Of a stretch of 28,649 nt of DNA, positions 14,327-22,080 are shown piece by piece. Made by a program: the position numbers and the translations under genes. The notes beneath the pieces were generated by a model. It did no database searches, had not been told where the DNA came from, and saw nothing but the letters and a program-made list of their open reading frames with translations. Source of the stretch: Candidatus Parcubacteria bacterium (GTDB lineage: Bacteria; Patescibacteriota; Minisyncoccia; Minisyncoccales; UBA6532); NCBI GenBank assembly GCA_030645645.1, contig JAUSNC010000061.1, positions 1-28,649 on the forward strand. The letters are read 5' to 3'. Each line of letters starts with the position of its first letter. Positions within the stretch are counted from its first letter, which is position 1.

Positions 14327-14797
14327 ATGGCAATTTTAGATATTTTTAAAAAGAAAAATGAAGTAAAGATAAAAAAAGAAGCAAAGAAACTTCCTAAAGT
14401 TAAGGTTACTAAAAAGGCAAAAATTAAAGAAGTTAAAAAGGAATCCGCTTCATCGCCGGATACAGAAAAGAAAATTGCACCTATTTCAACGCTTAGAGAA
14501 AAAGGGAAAATAACAGGAACTGCGTATAAAATTTTAAAAGGAGTTCATGTTACGGAAAAAGCGACCGATCTTGCCGCTAAAAATCAATATACCTTTAAAA
14601 TATTTTCCAATGCCAATAAAACGGAAGTAAAAAGAATAGTTCAGGAGATATACGGCATTGACGTTTTGGACGTCAAAATAATCACCATTCCCGGGAAAAA
14701 TAAAAGAATGGGAAAAACACTGGGTTTCAGGCCAGGCTGCAAGAAAGCAATTGTAAGAATAAAAGAGGGCCAAAAAATAGAGGTGATGCCCAAATAA
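14327..14797 (+). CDS. rplW: 50S ribosomal protein L23 (uL23) with N-terminal basic extension
   Basis: L23 sits at the tunnel exit and docks trigger factor and SRP. The normal L23 fold starts around residue 65 (Y-K-I-L-K-G-V-H-V-T-E-K-A-T) and includes Y-T-F-K-I-F, Y-G-I-D-V-L-D-V and G-K-T-L-G-F-R-P-G. Before it is an extension rich in Lys and Glu (about 1-62), beginning M-A-I-L-D-I-F-K-K-K. At 156 residues it is half again the usual length. The extension may reach over the ribosome surface near the exit, which is inference. It starts 5 bases after rplD. Confidence 0.96.
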   Translation: MAILDIFKKKNEVKIKKEAKKLPKVKVTKKAKIKEVKKESASSPDTEKKIAPISTLREKGKITGTAYKILKGVHVTEKATDLAAKNQYTFKIFSNANKTEVKRIVQEIYGIDVLDVKIITIPGKNKRMGKTLGFRPGCKKAIVRIKEGQKIEVMPK

Positions 14798-14806
14798 AAT
14801 CTAATC

Positions 14807-15634
14807 ATGAAACCATTTAAACCGACAACTCCATCAAGAAGGCATATGACTAAGGAAGATTTTTCTGTTTTGACGAAAAAGGAACCGGAAAAGTCCCTTA
14901 CTTTCCGTTTGCCTAAAAGAGGCGGAAGAGCCGGGAATGGAAGAATGACCGTAAGGCATAAGGGAGGAGGAGCAAGAAAAATATATAGAATGGTTGATTT
15001 TGGCCAGGAAAGGATAAATGTACCGGCAAAAGTTGTTGCAATAGAATATGACCCTAATCGGAGCGCATTCATAGTTCTCCTGGAATATCAGGACGGAAAG
15101 AAAAGATATAGGATAGCGCCGGCCGGATTAAAATCAGGAGATTCGGTTATTTGCGCCGAAACCGCTGAGATTAAGATGGGTAATAGAATGAAGTTAAGAA
15201 ATATACCTGTTGGAACAGTGGTTCATGATGTTGAATTGGAAGCGGGAAGAGGAGGGAAGCTGGTAAGAGGAGCGGGAACTGCAGCCAGAGTCATAGCTCA
15301 AGAAAACAGATATACCCATCTTGAAATGCCTTCAAAAGAAGTCAGAATGGTTTTTAATGATTGTTTTGCTTCAGTAGGAAATGTTTCCAGAGTTGAACAT
15401 AAATATATAAAATTAGGCAAAGCGGGAAAATCAAGACATAGGGGAATAAGGCCGTCGGTCAGAGGAACGGCTATGAATGCATGCGATCATCCGCACGGAG
15501 GAGGTGAAGGGAAATCACCAATTGGTATGCCTGGACCGAGAACTCCCTGGGGAAAGCCTGCAAGAGGAGTCAAAACAAGGAGAAAAAAGAATTGGACCAG
15601 TAAATATATAGTTAAAAGAAAGAAAGTTAAATAA
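14807..15634 (+). CDS. rplB: 50S ribosomal protein L2 (uL2)
   Basis: L2 binds domain IV of 23S rRNA and is needed for subunit joining and peptidyl transfer. The 275 residues match the usual length and include M-K-P-F-K-P-T-T-P-S-R-R, G-R-N-G-R-M-T-like (here G-N-G-R-M-T-V-R-H-K-G-G-G), V-A-x-I-E-Y-D-P-N-R and the functional H-P-H-G-G-G-E-G region with its conserved His. It begins 9 bases after rplW with no Shine-Dalgarno. Confidence 0.98.
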   Translation: MKPFKPTTPSRRHMTKEDFSVLTKKEPEKSLTFRLPKRGGRAGNGRMTVRHKGGGARKIYRMVDFGQERINVPAKVVAIEYDPNRSAFIVLLEYQDGKKRYRIAPAGLKSGDSVICAETAEIKMGNRMKLRNIPVGTVVHDVELEAGRGGKLVRGAGTAARVIAQENRYTHLEMPSKEVRMVFNDCFASVGNVSRVEHKYIKLGKAGKSRHRGIRPSVRGTAMNACDHPHGGGEGKSPIGMPGPRTPWGKPARGVKTRRKKNWTSKYIVKRKKVK

Positions 15635-15638
15635 ATAT

Positions 15639-15974
15639 ATGGCAAGAAGTCTTAAAAAAGGCCCATACACAAGCGGAAGATTGCTTTCAAAAATAGCAAA
15701 GCTTCAGCCAAGTGATAAAACTATTATCAAAACTTGGAGCAGAGCTTGTACAATAACCCCTGAAATGGTAGGTTTTACTTTTGGAGTGCATAACGGAAAA
15801 GATTTTGTACCGGTTCGCGTGGAGGAATCAATGGTCGGGCACCGCTTGGGGGAATTTTCTTCAACAACTAAATTTGGAAGGCACGGAGGAAGAATGCAGA
15901 AGGATTTGGAATCCTCAGAAGCTGTAAAAGAATCGGTTAAAACCGCTGCAGCGGCGCCTGCCGCTAAAAAATAA
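15639..15974 (+). CDS. rpsS: 30S ribosomal protein S19 (uS19)
   Basis: S19 pairs with S13 in the 30S head. It has M-A-R-S-L-K-K-G-P-Y, T-W-S-R-A-C-T-I-T-P-E-M-V-G, H-N-G-K-D-F-V-P-V and G-H-R-L-G-E-F as expected. At 111 residues it carries an extra tail of about 20 residues ending in Ala/Lys (A-A-A-A-P-A-A-K-K). It starts 4 bases after rplB and ends 5 bases before rplV. Confidence 0.97.
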   Translation: MARSLKKGPYTSGRLLSKIAKLQPSDKTIIKTWSRACTITPEMVGFTFGVHNGKDFVPVRVEESMVGHRLGEFSSTTKFGRHGGRMQKDLESSEAVKESVKTAAAAPAAKK

Positions 15975-15979
15975 ATAAT

Positions 15980-16504
15980 ATGGCATTTATAACCAAATTA
16001 AATTATTTACATATTGCGCCGAGAAAGGTCCGCTTAGTTGCAGACATGATTCGCGGTAAAACAGTTTTTGAAGCAAAGACTATTTTAAATTTTACTGTGA
16101 AAAAAGGAGTTTTGCCTTTAACAAAATTTTTGGATTCTTCCACTGCTAATGTGAAAAATAATTTTAAATTAGATGAAACAAATCTTTACATAGTAAAGAT
16201 TTATGTTGACGGAGGCCCAAAATTAAAAAGATGGATGCAGAGGGCTAGAGGTTCGGCTGAAGAAATACACAAAAGAACTTCACATATTACATTAGTCTTA
16301 GATGAAATCAGAAAATCAGGAAAGAAAAAGAGTGTTAAAGGGAAGACGGAAAAAACACCTGCGGAATCCCCAGTTGAAAAAGAGAAGATAGAAGCAAAAA
16401 CAAAGAAGAATAAGCCGAGATTCAAGCATGAAGCAGATGCTAAAAAGCCGAAAACAGAAAAAGGAGGAATAAAAATATTTAGAAGAAAATCTTTCAGTAA
16501 ATAA
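15980..16504 (+). CDS. rplV: 50S ribosomal protein L22 (uL22) with charged C-terminal tail
   Basis: L22 reaches into the exit tunnel with a beta hairpin. The core (1-112) has L-H-I-A-P-R-K-V-R-L-V-A-D, S-S-T-A-N-V-K-N-N-F, and the hairpin P-K-L-K-R-W-M-Q-R-A-R-G-S-A. The remaining 60 residues are a Lys/Glu-rich tail without counterpart in E. coli. At 174 residues it is far longer than the usual 110. The tail would lie on the solvent side, near those of L23 and L4; this is inferred. It begins 5 bases after rpsS. Confidence 0.96.
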   Translation: MAFITKLNYLHIAPRKVRLVADMIRGKTVFEAKTILNFTVKKGVLPLTKFLDSSTANVKNNFKLDETNLYIVKIYVDGGPKLKRWMQRARGSAEEIHKRTSHITLVLDEIRKSGKKKSVKGKTEKTPAESPVEKEKIEAKTKKNKPRFKHEADAKKPKTEKGGIKIFRRKSFSK

Positions 16505-16510
16505 AAGAAT

Positions 16511-17179
16511 ATGGCACACAAAGTTCATCCAAAAGCATTCAGACTGAGGAGATCGGAAGATTGGGATTCAAGATGGATTAATATTAAAAATACCCCAAGA
16601 TACCTTGAGGAAGATTTTATTATTAGAGAATTATTAAATAAAAAACTGAAGGAATGCGGAATTCAAAGTATTATGATTGAAAGATTCCGCGGAAAGGCAA
16701 ATGTTATTATTAATACCGCAAGGCCAGGCCTTATTATAGGAAGAGGAGGTCAGGAAGTTGAAATAATAAAAAAGGCTCTGGAAAAAGCGATTTTAAAAAA
16801 AGGAGTTTATAAAGAAGATGAAAAAGCGAGAAAAGAGTTAAAAATAGAAATAAGGGAGATTAGAAATCCTTGGATTTATGCAAGCTTAATTGCCCAGTGG
16901 ATGGCACAGCAGATAGAGAAGCGTTTACCTCACAGGAGAGTATTAAAACAGACTCTTGAAAAAGTAATGGCAAATAAGGAAATTCAAGGAGCCAGATTGG
17001 AAGTTTCAGGCCGATTAGACGGTTCTGAAATTGCAAGAGATGCTAAATTAACTAAAGGACGATTACCCCGCCAAATGTTAAGGGCGGATATAGATTACGC
17101 AGGAGCGGAAGCCCACTGCACATACGGAGTTATCGGAGTAAAAGTTTGGTTATATAAAGGTGATAAATTTGATAAATAA
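16511..17179 (+). CDS. rpsC: 30S ribosomal protein S3 (uS3)
   Basis: S3 forms part of the mRNA entry channel and helicase. The 222-residue length is normal. M-A-H-K-V-H-P-K-A-F-R-L starts the protein. The KH-domain G-L-I-I-G-R-G-G motif is present, as are V-S-G-R-L-D-G-S-E-I-A-R and G-V-I-G-V-K-V-W in the C-terminal domain. It is 6 bases after rplV and 2 bases before rplP. Confidence 0.98.
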   Translation: MAHKVHPKAFRLRRSEDWDSRWINIKNTPRYLEEDFIIRELLNKKLKECGIQSIMIERFRGKANVIINTARPGLIIGRGGQEVEIIKKALEKAILKKGVYKEDEKARKELKIEIREIRNPWIYASLIAQWMAQQIEKRLPHRRVLKQTLEKVMANKEIQGARLEVSGRLDGSEIARDAKLTKGRLPRQMLRADIDYAGAEAHCTYGVIGVKVWLYKGDKFDK

Positions 17180-17181
17180 AT

Positions 17182-17598
17182 ATGTTTTTTCCAAAAAGAG
17201 TAAAACATAGAAAATGGCATAAAGGAGTAGGACTTTCAGTGAATTCCGGAGTTGAAACCCGGGGAACCGATTTGGCTTTCGGCAGTTTCGGATTGAAGGC
17301 ATTAGGTTCAAAATGGATTACCACGCGCCAACTGGAAGCATCAAGACTCGCAATTATAAGATATTTAAGAAAAGGAGGAAAACTTTGGGTAAGAATATTC
17401 CCTGATAAGCCTGTAACAAAGAAAGGAATAGAGGTGCCTATGGGCGGAGGTAAAGGAGGCGTAGATCATTATGTTTTTCCGGTCAAAGCAGGAAGAGTCA
17501 TTTTTGAACTGGAAGGAATATCGGAAAAGGAAGCAAAAGAAGCGTTTAGTAAAGCCGGGGATAAATTGCCAATTAAAACAAGATTCATAACTAAATAA
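17182..17598 (+). CDS. rplP: 50S ribosomal protein L16 (uL16)
   Basis: L16 contacts the A-site tRNA elbow. The 138 residues include K-R-V-K-H-R-K-W-H-K-G near the start, W-V-R-I-F-P-D-K-P-V-T-K-K, and M-G-G-G-K-G-G-V-D-H, which occupies the place of the usual M-G-x-G-K-G motif. It starts 2 bases after rpsC, and rpmC begins 1 base after it ends, so translation is likely coupled. Confidence 0.97.
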   Translation: MFFPKRVKHRKWHKGVGLSVNSGVETRGTDLAFGSFGLKALGSKWITTRQLEASRLAIIRYLRKGGKLWVRIFPDKPVTKKGIEVPMGGGKGGVDHYVFPVKAGRVIFELEGISEKEAKEAFSKAGDKLPIKTRFITK

Positions 17599-17599
17599 T

Positions 17600-17812
17600 A
17601 TGGAAGCAAAAGAATTAATTCAAAAAACCGAATCGGAGCTTCAAAAAATTCTTAAGGACAGCAGGGAGAAATTACGGACTATTCGTTTTAATCTAGTTGG
17701 AGCGAAAGTTAAGAATGTTCGGGAGATAAGGCATTTAAGGAAAGATATCGCAAGAATCATGACCGTTTTAAAAATGGCAAGAATTGAACAATCTAAATCA
17801 ATTAAAAAATAA
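17600..17812 (+). CDS. rpmC: 50S ribosomal protein L29 (uL29)
   Basis: A 70-residue two-helix protein at the tunnel exit. It starts M-E-A-K-E-L and has L-R-T-I-R-F-N-L-V-G followed by V-R-E-I-R-H-L-R-K-D-I-A-R-I, the L29 signature. It starts 1 base after rplP and lies before rpsQ as in most bacteria. Confidence 0.96.
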   Translation: MEAKELIQKTESELQKILKDSREKLRTIRFNLVGAKVKNVREIRHLRKDIARIMTVLKMARIEQSKSIKK

Positions 17813-17821
17813 GGATATTTT

Positions 17822-18145
17822 ATGCCAAAAAAACAATTAAAAGGAATAATCATTTCGGATAAAATGCAGAAGACTGTGGTTGTTGAAGTGGAAAATATCA
17901 AAGAACACCCGAAATATAAAAGAAGATTCAAAACCCATAAAAAATATAAAGCCCATGACGAAGGGAATATTTATAAAACTGGGGATGTGGTTATGATTGA
18001 GGAATGCAGGCCCATAAGCAAGGATAAAAAATGGAGAGTAATAAGCAAATTGGCTGAAAGCAAAATAATATCGGAAGAAGGTATTGAAGAAACTGATTTA
18101 ATAAGAGAAATTTCGGAAAAATCTGAAGAAAAGGAAAATAATTAA
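17822..18145 (+). CDS. rpsQ: 30S ribosomal protein S17 (uS17)
   Basis: A primary 16S-binding protein with an OB fold. L-K-G-I-I-I-S-D-K-M-Q-K-T-V-V-V, H-P-K-Y-K-R and the basic K-T-H-K-K-Y-K-A-H-D-E match the family, as does E-C-R-P-I-S-K-x-K-x-W-R. At 107 residues it has a Glu-rich tail of about 25 residues beyond the core. AAGGAT, 9 bases before the ATG, is one of the few Shine-Dalgarno-like sites in the operon. Confidence 0.97.
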   Translation: MPKKQLKGIIISDKMQKTVVVEVENIKEHPKYKRRFKTHKKYKAHDEGNIYKTGDVVMIEECRPISKDKKWRVISKLAESKIISEEGIEETDLIREISEKSEEKENN

Positions 18146-18154
18146 TAAAATTAT

Positions 18155-18526
18155 ATGATTCAGCTAAGAACAATGTTAAAAGTGGCGGATAACAGCGGAG
18201 CAAGATTGATCCAGTGTTTTCACGTTATGGGTAGTTCCGGAAGAAAATACGCTCAGATTGGCGATGTAATTGTGGCAACGGTAAAAAAAGCCGATCCACG
18301 AAAACTTGTAAAAAAACATGAGATTGTAAGAGCTGTAATAGTACGTCAAAGAAAAGCTTTGCGCAGATCCGATGGGACTTATGTTCGTTTTGACGACAAT
18401 GCGGCTGTTATCTTGGAAGGAAAAACGAAAGAGCCGAAAGGTGTCAGAGTTTTCGGTCCGGTTGCAAAGGAAGTAAGAGAGAAAGGTTTTGAGAAAGTAT
18501 CTTCTTTGGCGGAAGAAATAGTTTAA
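18155..18526 (+). CDS. rplN: 50S ribosomal protein L14 (uL14)
   Basis: L14 forms bridges to the small subunit. The 123-residue protein is full length and canonical: M-I-Q-L-R-T-M-L-K-V-A-D-N-S-G-A-R, V-I-V-R-Q-R-K, F-D-D-N-A-A-V-I-L and R-V-F-G-P-V-A-K-E-V-R. It starts 9 bases after rpsQ. Confidence 0.98.
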   Translation: MIQLRTMLKVADNSGARLIQCFHVMGSSGRKYAQIGDVIVATVKKADPRKLVKKHEIVRAVIVRQRKALRRSDGTYVRFDDNAAVILEGKTKEPKGVRVFGPVAKEVREKGFEKVSSLAEEIV

Positions 18527-18536
18527 ATTAAAATAT

Positions 18537-18842
18537 ATGAAAATAAAAAAAGGCGATCAAGTAATAATACTGTCAGGTAAAGATAAAGGGAAAAAAAGTA
18601 AGGTTATACAGGCTTTTCCGAAGGAAGGCAGGATTTTAGTTGAAGGCGTTAATTTAAAGAAAAAAAGAGTCCGTCCTAAGAAAAACGGTGAAAAGGGTCA
18701 AATAGTCCAGATTACGGCTTCAATTGATATTTCCAACGCCCAGATTATTTGTTCAAAATGCGCCAAACCCGCCAGAGTTGGTTATAAAATTATTGAAAAT
18801 AAAAAATACCGCATCTGTAAAAAATGCGGTGAAACCATATAA
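18537..18842 (+). CDS. rplX: 50S ribosomal protein L24 (uL24) with zinc ribbon
   Basis: An assembly initiator for the 50S subunit. The KOW motif lies in K-G-D-Q-V-I-I-L-S-G-K-D-K-G-K. The C-terminal half carries two Cys pairs, C-S-K-C and C-K-K-C, with R-V-G-Y between them, as in the zinc-binding bacterial L24 form. The length is 101 residues. It starts 10 bases after rplN. Confidence 0.97.
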   Translation: MKIKKGDQVIILSGKDKGKKSKVIQAFPKEGRILVEGVNLKKKRVRPKKNGEKGQIVQITASIDISNAQIICSKCAKPARVGYKIIENKKYRICKKCGETI

Positions 18843-18846
18843 ATTT

Positions 18847-19428
18847 ATGATAACTTTAGGTGAAAAATATAAAATTGAAGTAATACCCTTATTAATGAAA
18901 GAGTTCGGATATAAGAGTCCGTTAGCTGTTCCAAGAATAGAAAAAGTAGTCATTAATTCTGGATTTGGCAAATTGGTTGCGGGAAAAAGCAAAGACGAGC
19001 ATGAGAAAATTCAGAAGTCCATTATAGAGGATCTTACTTTAATTGCGGGACATCATCCTGTAAGCACAAAAGCAAAGAAGTCTAGTGCCGCATTCAAGTT
19101 AAGAGAAGGAATGACTATTGGAGCCAAGGTTACTTTAAGAGGTTTAATAATGTACGGCTTTCTGGATAAAATTATTCATGTCGCCTTGCCGAGGTCCAGA
19201 GATTTTCAAGGCATTAAAATAAAATCCGTTGATGGGAATGGCAATTTAACCATCGCTTTCAAGGAACAGATTTCCTTTCCGGAAGTTTCTCCAGAGAAGT
19301 CAAAGAATATATTCGGTTTTGAAATAACGATAGTGACGAGCGCAGAAAACCAGGAAGAAGGATTAAGACTGCTTAGAGCATTGGGATTTCCCATTAAAAC
19401 TGAAGAAAACTTGAAAAATACGCAATAA
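18847..19428 (+). CDS. rplE: 50S ribosomal protein L5 (uL5)
   Basis: L5 binds 5S rRNA and contacts the P-site tRNA. I choose ATG 18847, 4 bases after the rplX stop, giving 193 residues; a longer in-frame extension would only read rplX in another frame. Signatures include P-R-I-E-K-V-V-I-N-S-G, K-K-S-S-A-A-F-K-L-R-E-G, V-T-L-R-G, and L-P-R-S-R-D-F-Q-G-I. The C-terminal L-L-R-A-L-G-F-P is standard. Confidence 0.97.
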   Translation: MITLGEKYKIEVIPLLMKEFGYKSPLAVPRIEKVVINSGFGKLVAGKSKDEHEKIQKSIIEDLTLIAGHHPVSTKAKKSSAAFKLREGMTIGAKVTLRGLIMYGFLDKIIHVALPRSRDFQGIKIKSVDGNGNLTIAFKEQISFPEVSPEKSKNIFGFEITIVTSAENQEEGLRLLRALGFPIKTEENLKNTQ

Positions 19429-19446
19429 AGTTGTATAAAAGACATT

Positions 19447-19632
19447 ATGGCAACAACAGCCCAGATCGCAAAAGCAAAAAGAAAACCGAAATTCAAAAGC
19501 CGTTTGACCAGACGTTGTTTTAAATGCGGAAGAAAAAGAGGATATATGAGAAAATTTGGCCTTTGCAGAATATGTTTCAGGGAAATGGCTAACAAAGGTT
19601 TGATTCCTGGAGTAACAAAATCAAGCTGGTAA
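19447..19632 (+). CDS. rpsN: 30S ribosomal protein S14 (uS14), zinc-binding form
   Basis: A 61-residue type Z S14. It has C-F-K-C and C-R-I-C (near residues 24-27 and 40-43), a zinc site, and R-K-F-G-L-C-R-I-C-F-R-E. The end, G-V-T-K-S-S-W, is typical. The long zinc-less form of E. coli is not present here. It is 18 bases after rplE and 22 before rpsH. Confidence 0.97.
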   Translation: MATTAQIAKAKRKPKFKSRLTRRCFKCGRKRGYMRKFGLCRICFREMANKGLIPGVTKSSW

Positions 19633-19654
19633 ATTAATTTAATTTTATTCAACT

Positions 19655-20041
19655 ATGCATCCAATAACAGACATGTTAAATAGAATAAGGAATGCGCAGG
19701 CTGTTTCTAAAGCGCAGGTTAATATTCCTTTTTCAAATATGAAATATGAAATCGCCCGCATTTTGGACGAGGAGAATTTTGTTGAGTCAACTGAGAAAAA
19801 AGGAAAAAAGGAAAAAAGAGTGATTAAAATAGATTTAAAATACCGCGACAAACAGCCGGCTATTTCGGGATTAAAAATAATTTCCAAACCCGGTCAAAGG
19901 ATTTATTTACCTTCTTCTAAAATAGGTAGAGTGAAGGAAGGTTACGGAATATCTATAATTTCAACTTCCAAAGGTTTAATGACCGATAAACATGCCAGAA
20001 GGCAGAAGATTGGAGGAGAGATAATTTGTAAAATTTGGTAA
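19655..20041 (+). CDS. rpsH: 30S ribosomal protein S8 (uS8)
   Basis: S8 binds the central domain of 16S rRNA and, in E. coli, represses the spc operon. The 128 residues begin with M-H-P-I-T-D-M-L-N-R-I-R-N-A, and the RNA-binding end is I-I-S-T-S-K-G-L-M-T-D-K-H-A-R-R, with G-G-E-I-I-C after it. It ends 8 bases before rplF. Confidence 0.97.
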   Translation: MHPITDMLNRIRNAQAVSKAQVNIPFSNMKYEIARILDEENFVESTEKKGKKEKRVIKIDLKYRDKQPAISGLKIISKPGQRIYLPSSKIGRVKEGYGISIISTSKGLMTDKHARRQKIGGEIICKIW

Positions 20042-20049
20042 TTAAAATT

Positions 20050-20616
20050 ATGAGCAGAATAGGAAAAAAATTAATAACAATACCTGACGGAGTGGAAATA
20101 AAAATAGAGGGAAGTAAAGTAATTGCAAAAGGCCCTAAAGGAGAATCTTCTTTGGAGATTTTTCCGCAGATTGAAATTACAATTGATGGAAAGGAAATAA
20201 AAACTTCCATTAGGGAAGCCGGGAAAAGGTCAAAAGAAATCAGACAGGCCAATACATTATGGGGCTCCTCCAGGGCGCTTTTAAATTCCATGATAAAGGG
20301 AGTGAAGGAAGGATATGAAAAAAAGCTGGCGATTGAAGGAGTCGGTTTTAAAGCCGCTGTAGAGGGAAACGATATTGTTTTACAAATGGGCTTCACCCAT
20401 CCCGTAAAAATATTAGGTAAAGAAGGAATTAAATTTTTAGTTGAAAAAAATATTATTACTGTTTCAGGGATAGATAAAAATTTAGTCTCGCAGACTGCGG
20501 CCGAAATAAAGAAAGTCAAACCGCCGGAACCCTATAAAGGAAAAGGAATAAGATATCTTGGCGAAATAATCAGAAGAAAGGAGGGCAAGAGAGCCGCTGC
20601 CACAACTGCCGCCTAA
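20050..20616 (+). CDS. rplF: 50S ribosomal protein L6 (uL6)
   Basis: L6 lies near the sarcin-ricin loop and the factor-binding site. I choose ATG 20050 (188 residues, M-S-R-I-G-K-K); an upstream non-ATG start would overlap rpsH. Two alpha/beta repeats are visible, with G-P-K-G in the first and G-V-G-F-K-A in the second, plus P-P-E-P-Y-K-G-K-G-I-R-Y near the end. The tail ends in an Ala/Thr run. Confidence 0.97.
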   Translation: MSRIGKKLITIPDGVEIKIEGSKVIAKGPKGESSLEIFPQIEITIDGKEIKTSIREAGKRSKEIRQANTLWGSSRALLNSMIKGVKEGYEKKLAIEGVGFKAAVEGNDIVLQMGFTHPVKILGKEGIKFLVEKNIITVSGIDKNLVSQTAAEIKKVKPPEPYKGKGIRYLGEIIRRKEGKRAAATTAA

Positions 20617-20627
20617 ATATTAATTTT

Positions 20628-21014
20628 ATGAATACTAAAGAAATCAAAAATAAGCAATACAGAAGGCAGACAAGAGTAAGAGCTAAGATTTCAGGGAATT
20701 CGGACCGTCCCCGTCTTTCTGTTTTCAGGTCAACAGCACATATTTACGGTCAGCTTATTGATGACGAGAAAGAACTTACAATCTTATCCTTTGGCGATAA
20801 GGATTTAAAAACAAAAGTAAAAGAAGTTAAAGGGGAAGGCGATAAAAAGATGGTAGGAAAAGTTGCTGTCGCCTTTCATGTGGGAAAAGCTTTGGCAGAG
20901 AAAGCTAAAGAAAAAAATATAAAAAAAGTTATATTTGACAGGGGGAAATACGCCTATCATGGCAGAGTTGAGGCGCTAGCAGAAGGAGCGAGAGAAGGAG
21001 GATTGGAATTTTAA
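20628..21014 (+). CDS. rplR: 50S ribosomal protein L18 (uL18)
   Basis: A 5S rRNA-binding protein. The 128-residue sequence has R-R-Q-T-R-V-R-A-K-I, R-P-R-L-S-V-F-R-S, I-Y-G-Q-L-I-D-D and a C-terminal F-D-R-G-K-Y-A-Y-H-G-R-V, all diagnostic. The middle region has about 10 extra Lys-rich residues compared with E. coli. It is 11 bases after rplF and 11 before rpsE. Confidence 0.97.
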   Translation: MNTKEIKNKQYRRQTRVRAKISGNSDRPRLSVFRSTAHIYGQLIDDEKELTILSFGDKDLKTKVKEVKGEGDKKMVGKVAVAFHVGKALAEKAKEKNIKKVIFDRGKYAYHGRVEALAEGAREGGLEF

Positions 21015-21025
21015 TTAAAAGAAAT

Positions 21026-21628
21026 ATGATTAACGTAAACCCAGCAGAAAATACAAAACAAAATACGAATCCTCATTTTGGCAGTGGCAGGCCAAGATTC
21101 AGGGGTCCTAATAGAATGGAAGGTCCCAAGGAATTTGATTCCAAGATTTTGGATTTGGCCAGAGTATCCCGGTCAACAGCCGGCGGACGAAAGTTCAAAT
21201 TCAGAGCCACATTGGTTCTTGGTAACAAAAAAGGTAAGGTAGGTGTTGGCATTGCCAAAGGTCTTGATGTTGCCCAGGCAATAGAAAAAGCAACTAGAGT
21301 GGCCAAAAAGCACCTTATAGAAGTACCTATAGTGAACGACACAATTCCTTATGAAATTTATGCCAAATACGGCCCTGCAAAAGTATTATTAAGACCTCAG
21401 AAAAAAGGAAGAGGTTTAGTTGCAGGAGGAACCGTTAGGATAATCTGCACATTAGCAGGAATAAAGAACGTATCTTCAAAGATTCTTGGAAGGACGGGAA
21501 ATAAACTGAATAATGCAAAAGCGACCATTATCGCTTTAAAGAAATTAGATATCAGTTCCCGCCGGTCCCAGAAGAAAATTAAAACAAAGGACGTTAAGGA
21601 AGAAATTATTCAGGAAGATAATAAATAA
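21026..21628 (+). CDS. rpsE: 30S ribosomal protein S5 (uS5)
   Basis: S5 helps form the mRNA entry channel and affects decoding accuracy. The 200-residue protein has a disordered start, then R-V-S-R-S-T-A-G-G-R-K-F-K-F, V-G-V-G-I-A-K-G, A-K-Y-G-P-A-K-V-L-L-R-P and G-R-G-L-V-A-G-G. rplO follows after 4 bases with no rpmD (uL30) gene between, which is the place uL30 occupies in most bacteria. Confidence 0.97.
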   Translation: MINVNPAENTKQNTNPHFGSGRPRFRGPNRMEGPKEFDSKILDLARVSRSTAGGRKFKFRATLVLGNKKGKVGVGIAKGLDVAQAIEKATRVAKKHLIEVPIVNDTIPYEIYAKYGPAKVLLRPQKKGRGLVAGGTVRIICTLAGIKNVSSKILGRTGNKLNNAKATIIALKKLDISSRRSQKKIKTKDVKEEIIQEDNK

Positions 21629-21632
21629 TTTT

Positions 21633-22064
21633 ATGCAGATTCATCAATTAAAACCGATTCATAAGCTAAAACCAAGGAAGCGCGTTGGCAGGGGAGGAAA
21701 ACACGGCAGTTTTTCAGGCAGAGGCACGAAAGGACAACTTGCAAGATCAGGCCGTAGATTAGAACCAATAATCCGAGGAATAATTAAAAGATATCCTAAA
21801 TTAAGAGGTTATCGTTTTAATACTTTTGACACAAAACCACAACTGGTTGATTTATCTTTGCTTGATAAGAAATTTAAAGAGGGGGACAAAGTGAATCCTG
21901 AAATATTGCTTAAGTCTAAATTAGTTCGTAGAATAAAAGGGAGAATTCCAAAAGTAAAGATAATGAACAATGGAGAAATAAACAAAGCTTTAATTATAGA
22001 GAAGTGCCTGATTTCCAAAGCTGCAAAGGAAAAGATTGAAAAAGCGGGAGGAACAATTAAGTAA
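21633..22064 (+). CDS. rplO: 50S ribosomal protein L15 (uL15)
   Basis: A late-assembly 50S protein. The Gly/Arg-rich start (K-R-V-G-R-G-G-K-H-G-S, G-R-G-T-K-G-Q) binds 23S rRNA, and the C-terminal domain ends with I-S-K-A-A-K-E-K-I-E-K-A-G-G. The length of 143 residues is normal. It is followed by secY, as in the classical spc operon. Confidence 0.97.
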   Translation: MQIHQLKPIHKLKPRKRVGRGGKHGSFSGRGTKGQLARSGRRLEPIIRGIIKRYPKLRGYRFNTFDTKPQLVDLSLLDKKFKEGDKVNPEILLKSKLVRRIKGRIPKVKIMNNGEINKALIIEKCLISKAAKEKIEKAGGTIK

Positions 22065-22080
22065 TAAAATAATTTTTACT

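Noticed and set aside
18724..18846. N-terminal extension of L5 into rplX
   Set aside because: It reads the L24 zinc-ribbon region in another frame; L5 proteins start near the ATG at 18847.
22036..22080. N-terminal extension of SecY into rplO
   Set aside because: Overlaps L15 in another frame and is not hydrophobic or family-like; ATG 22081 gives a normal SecY.
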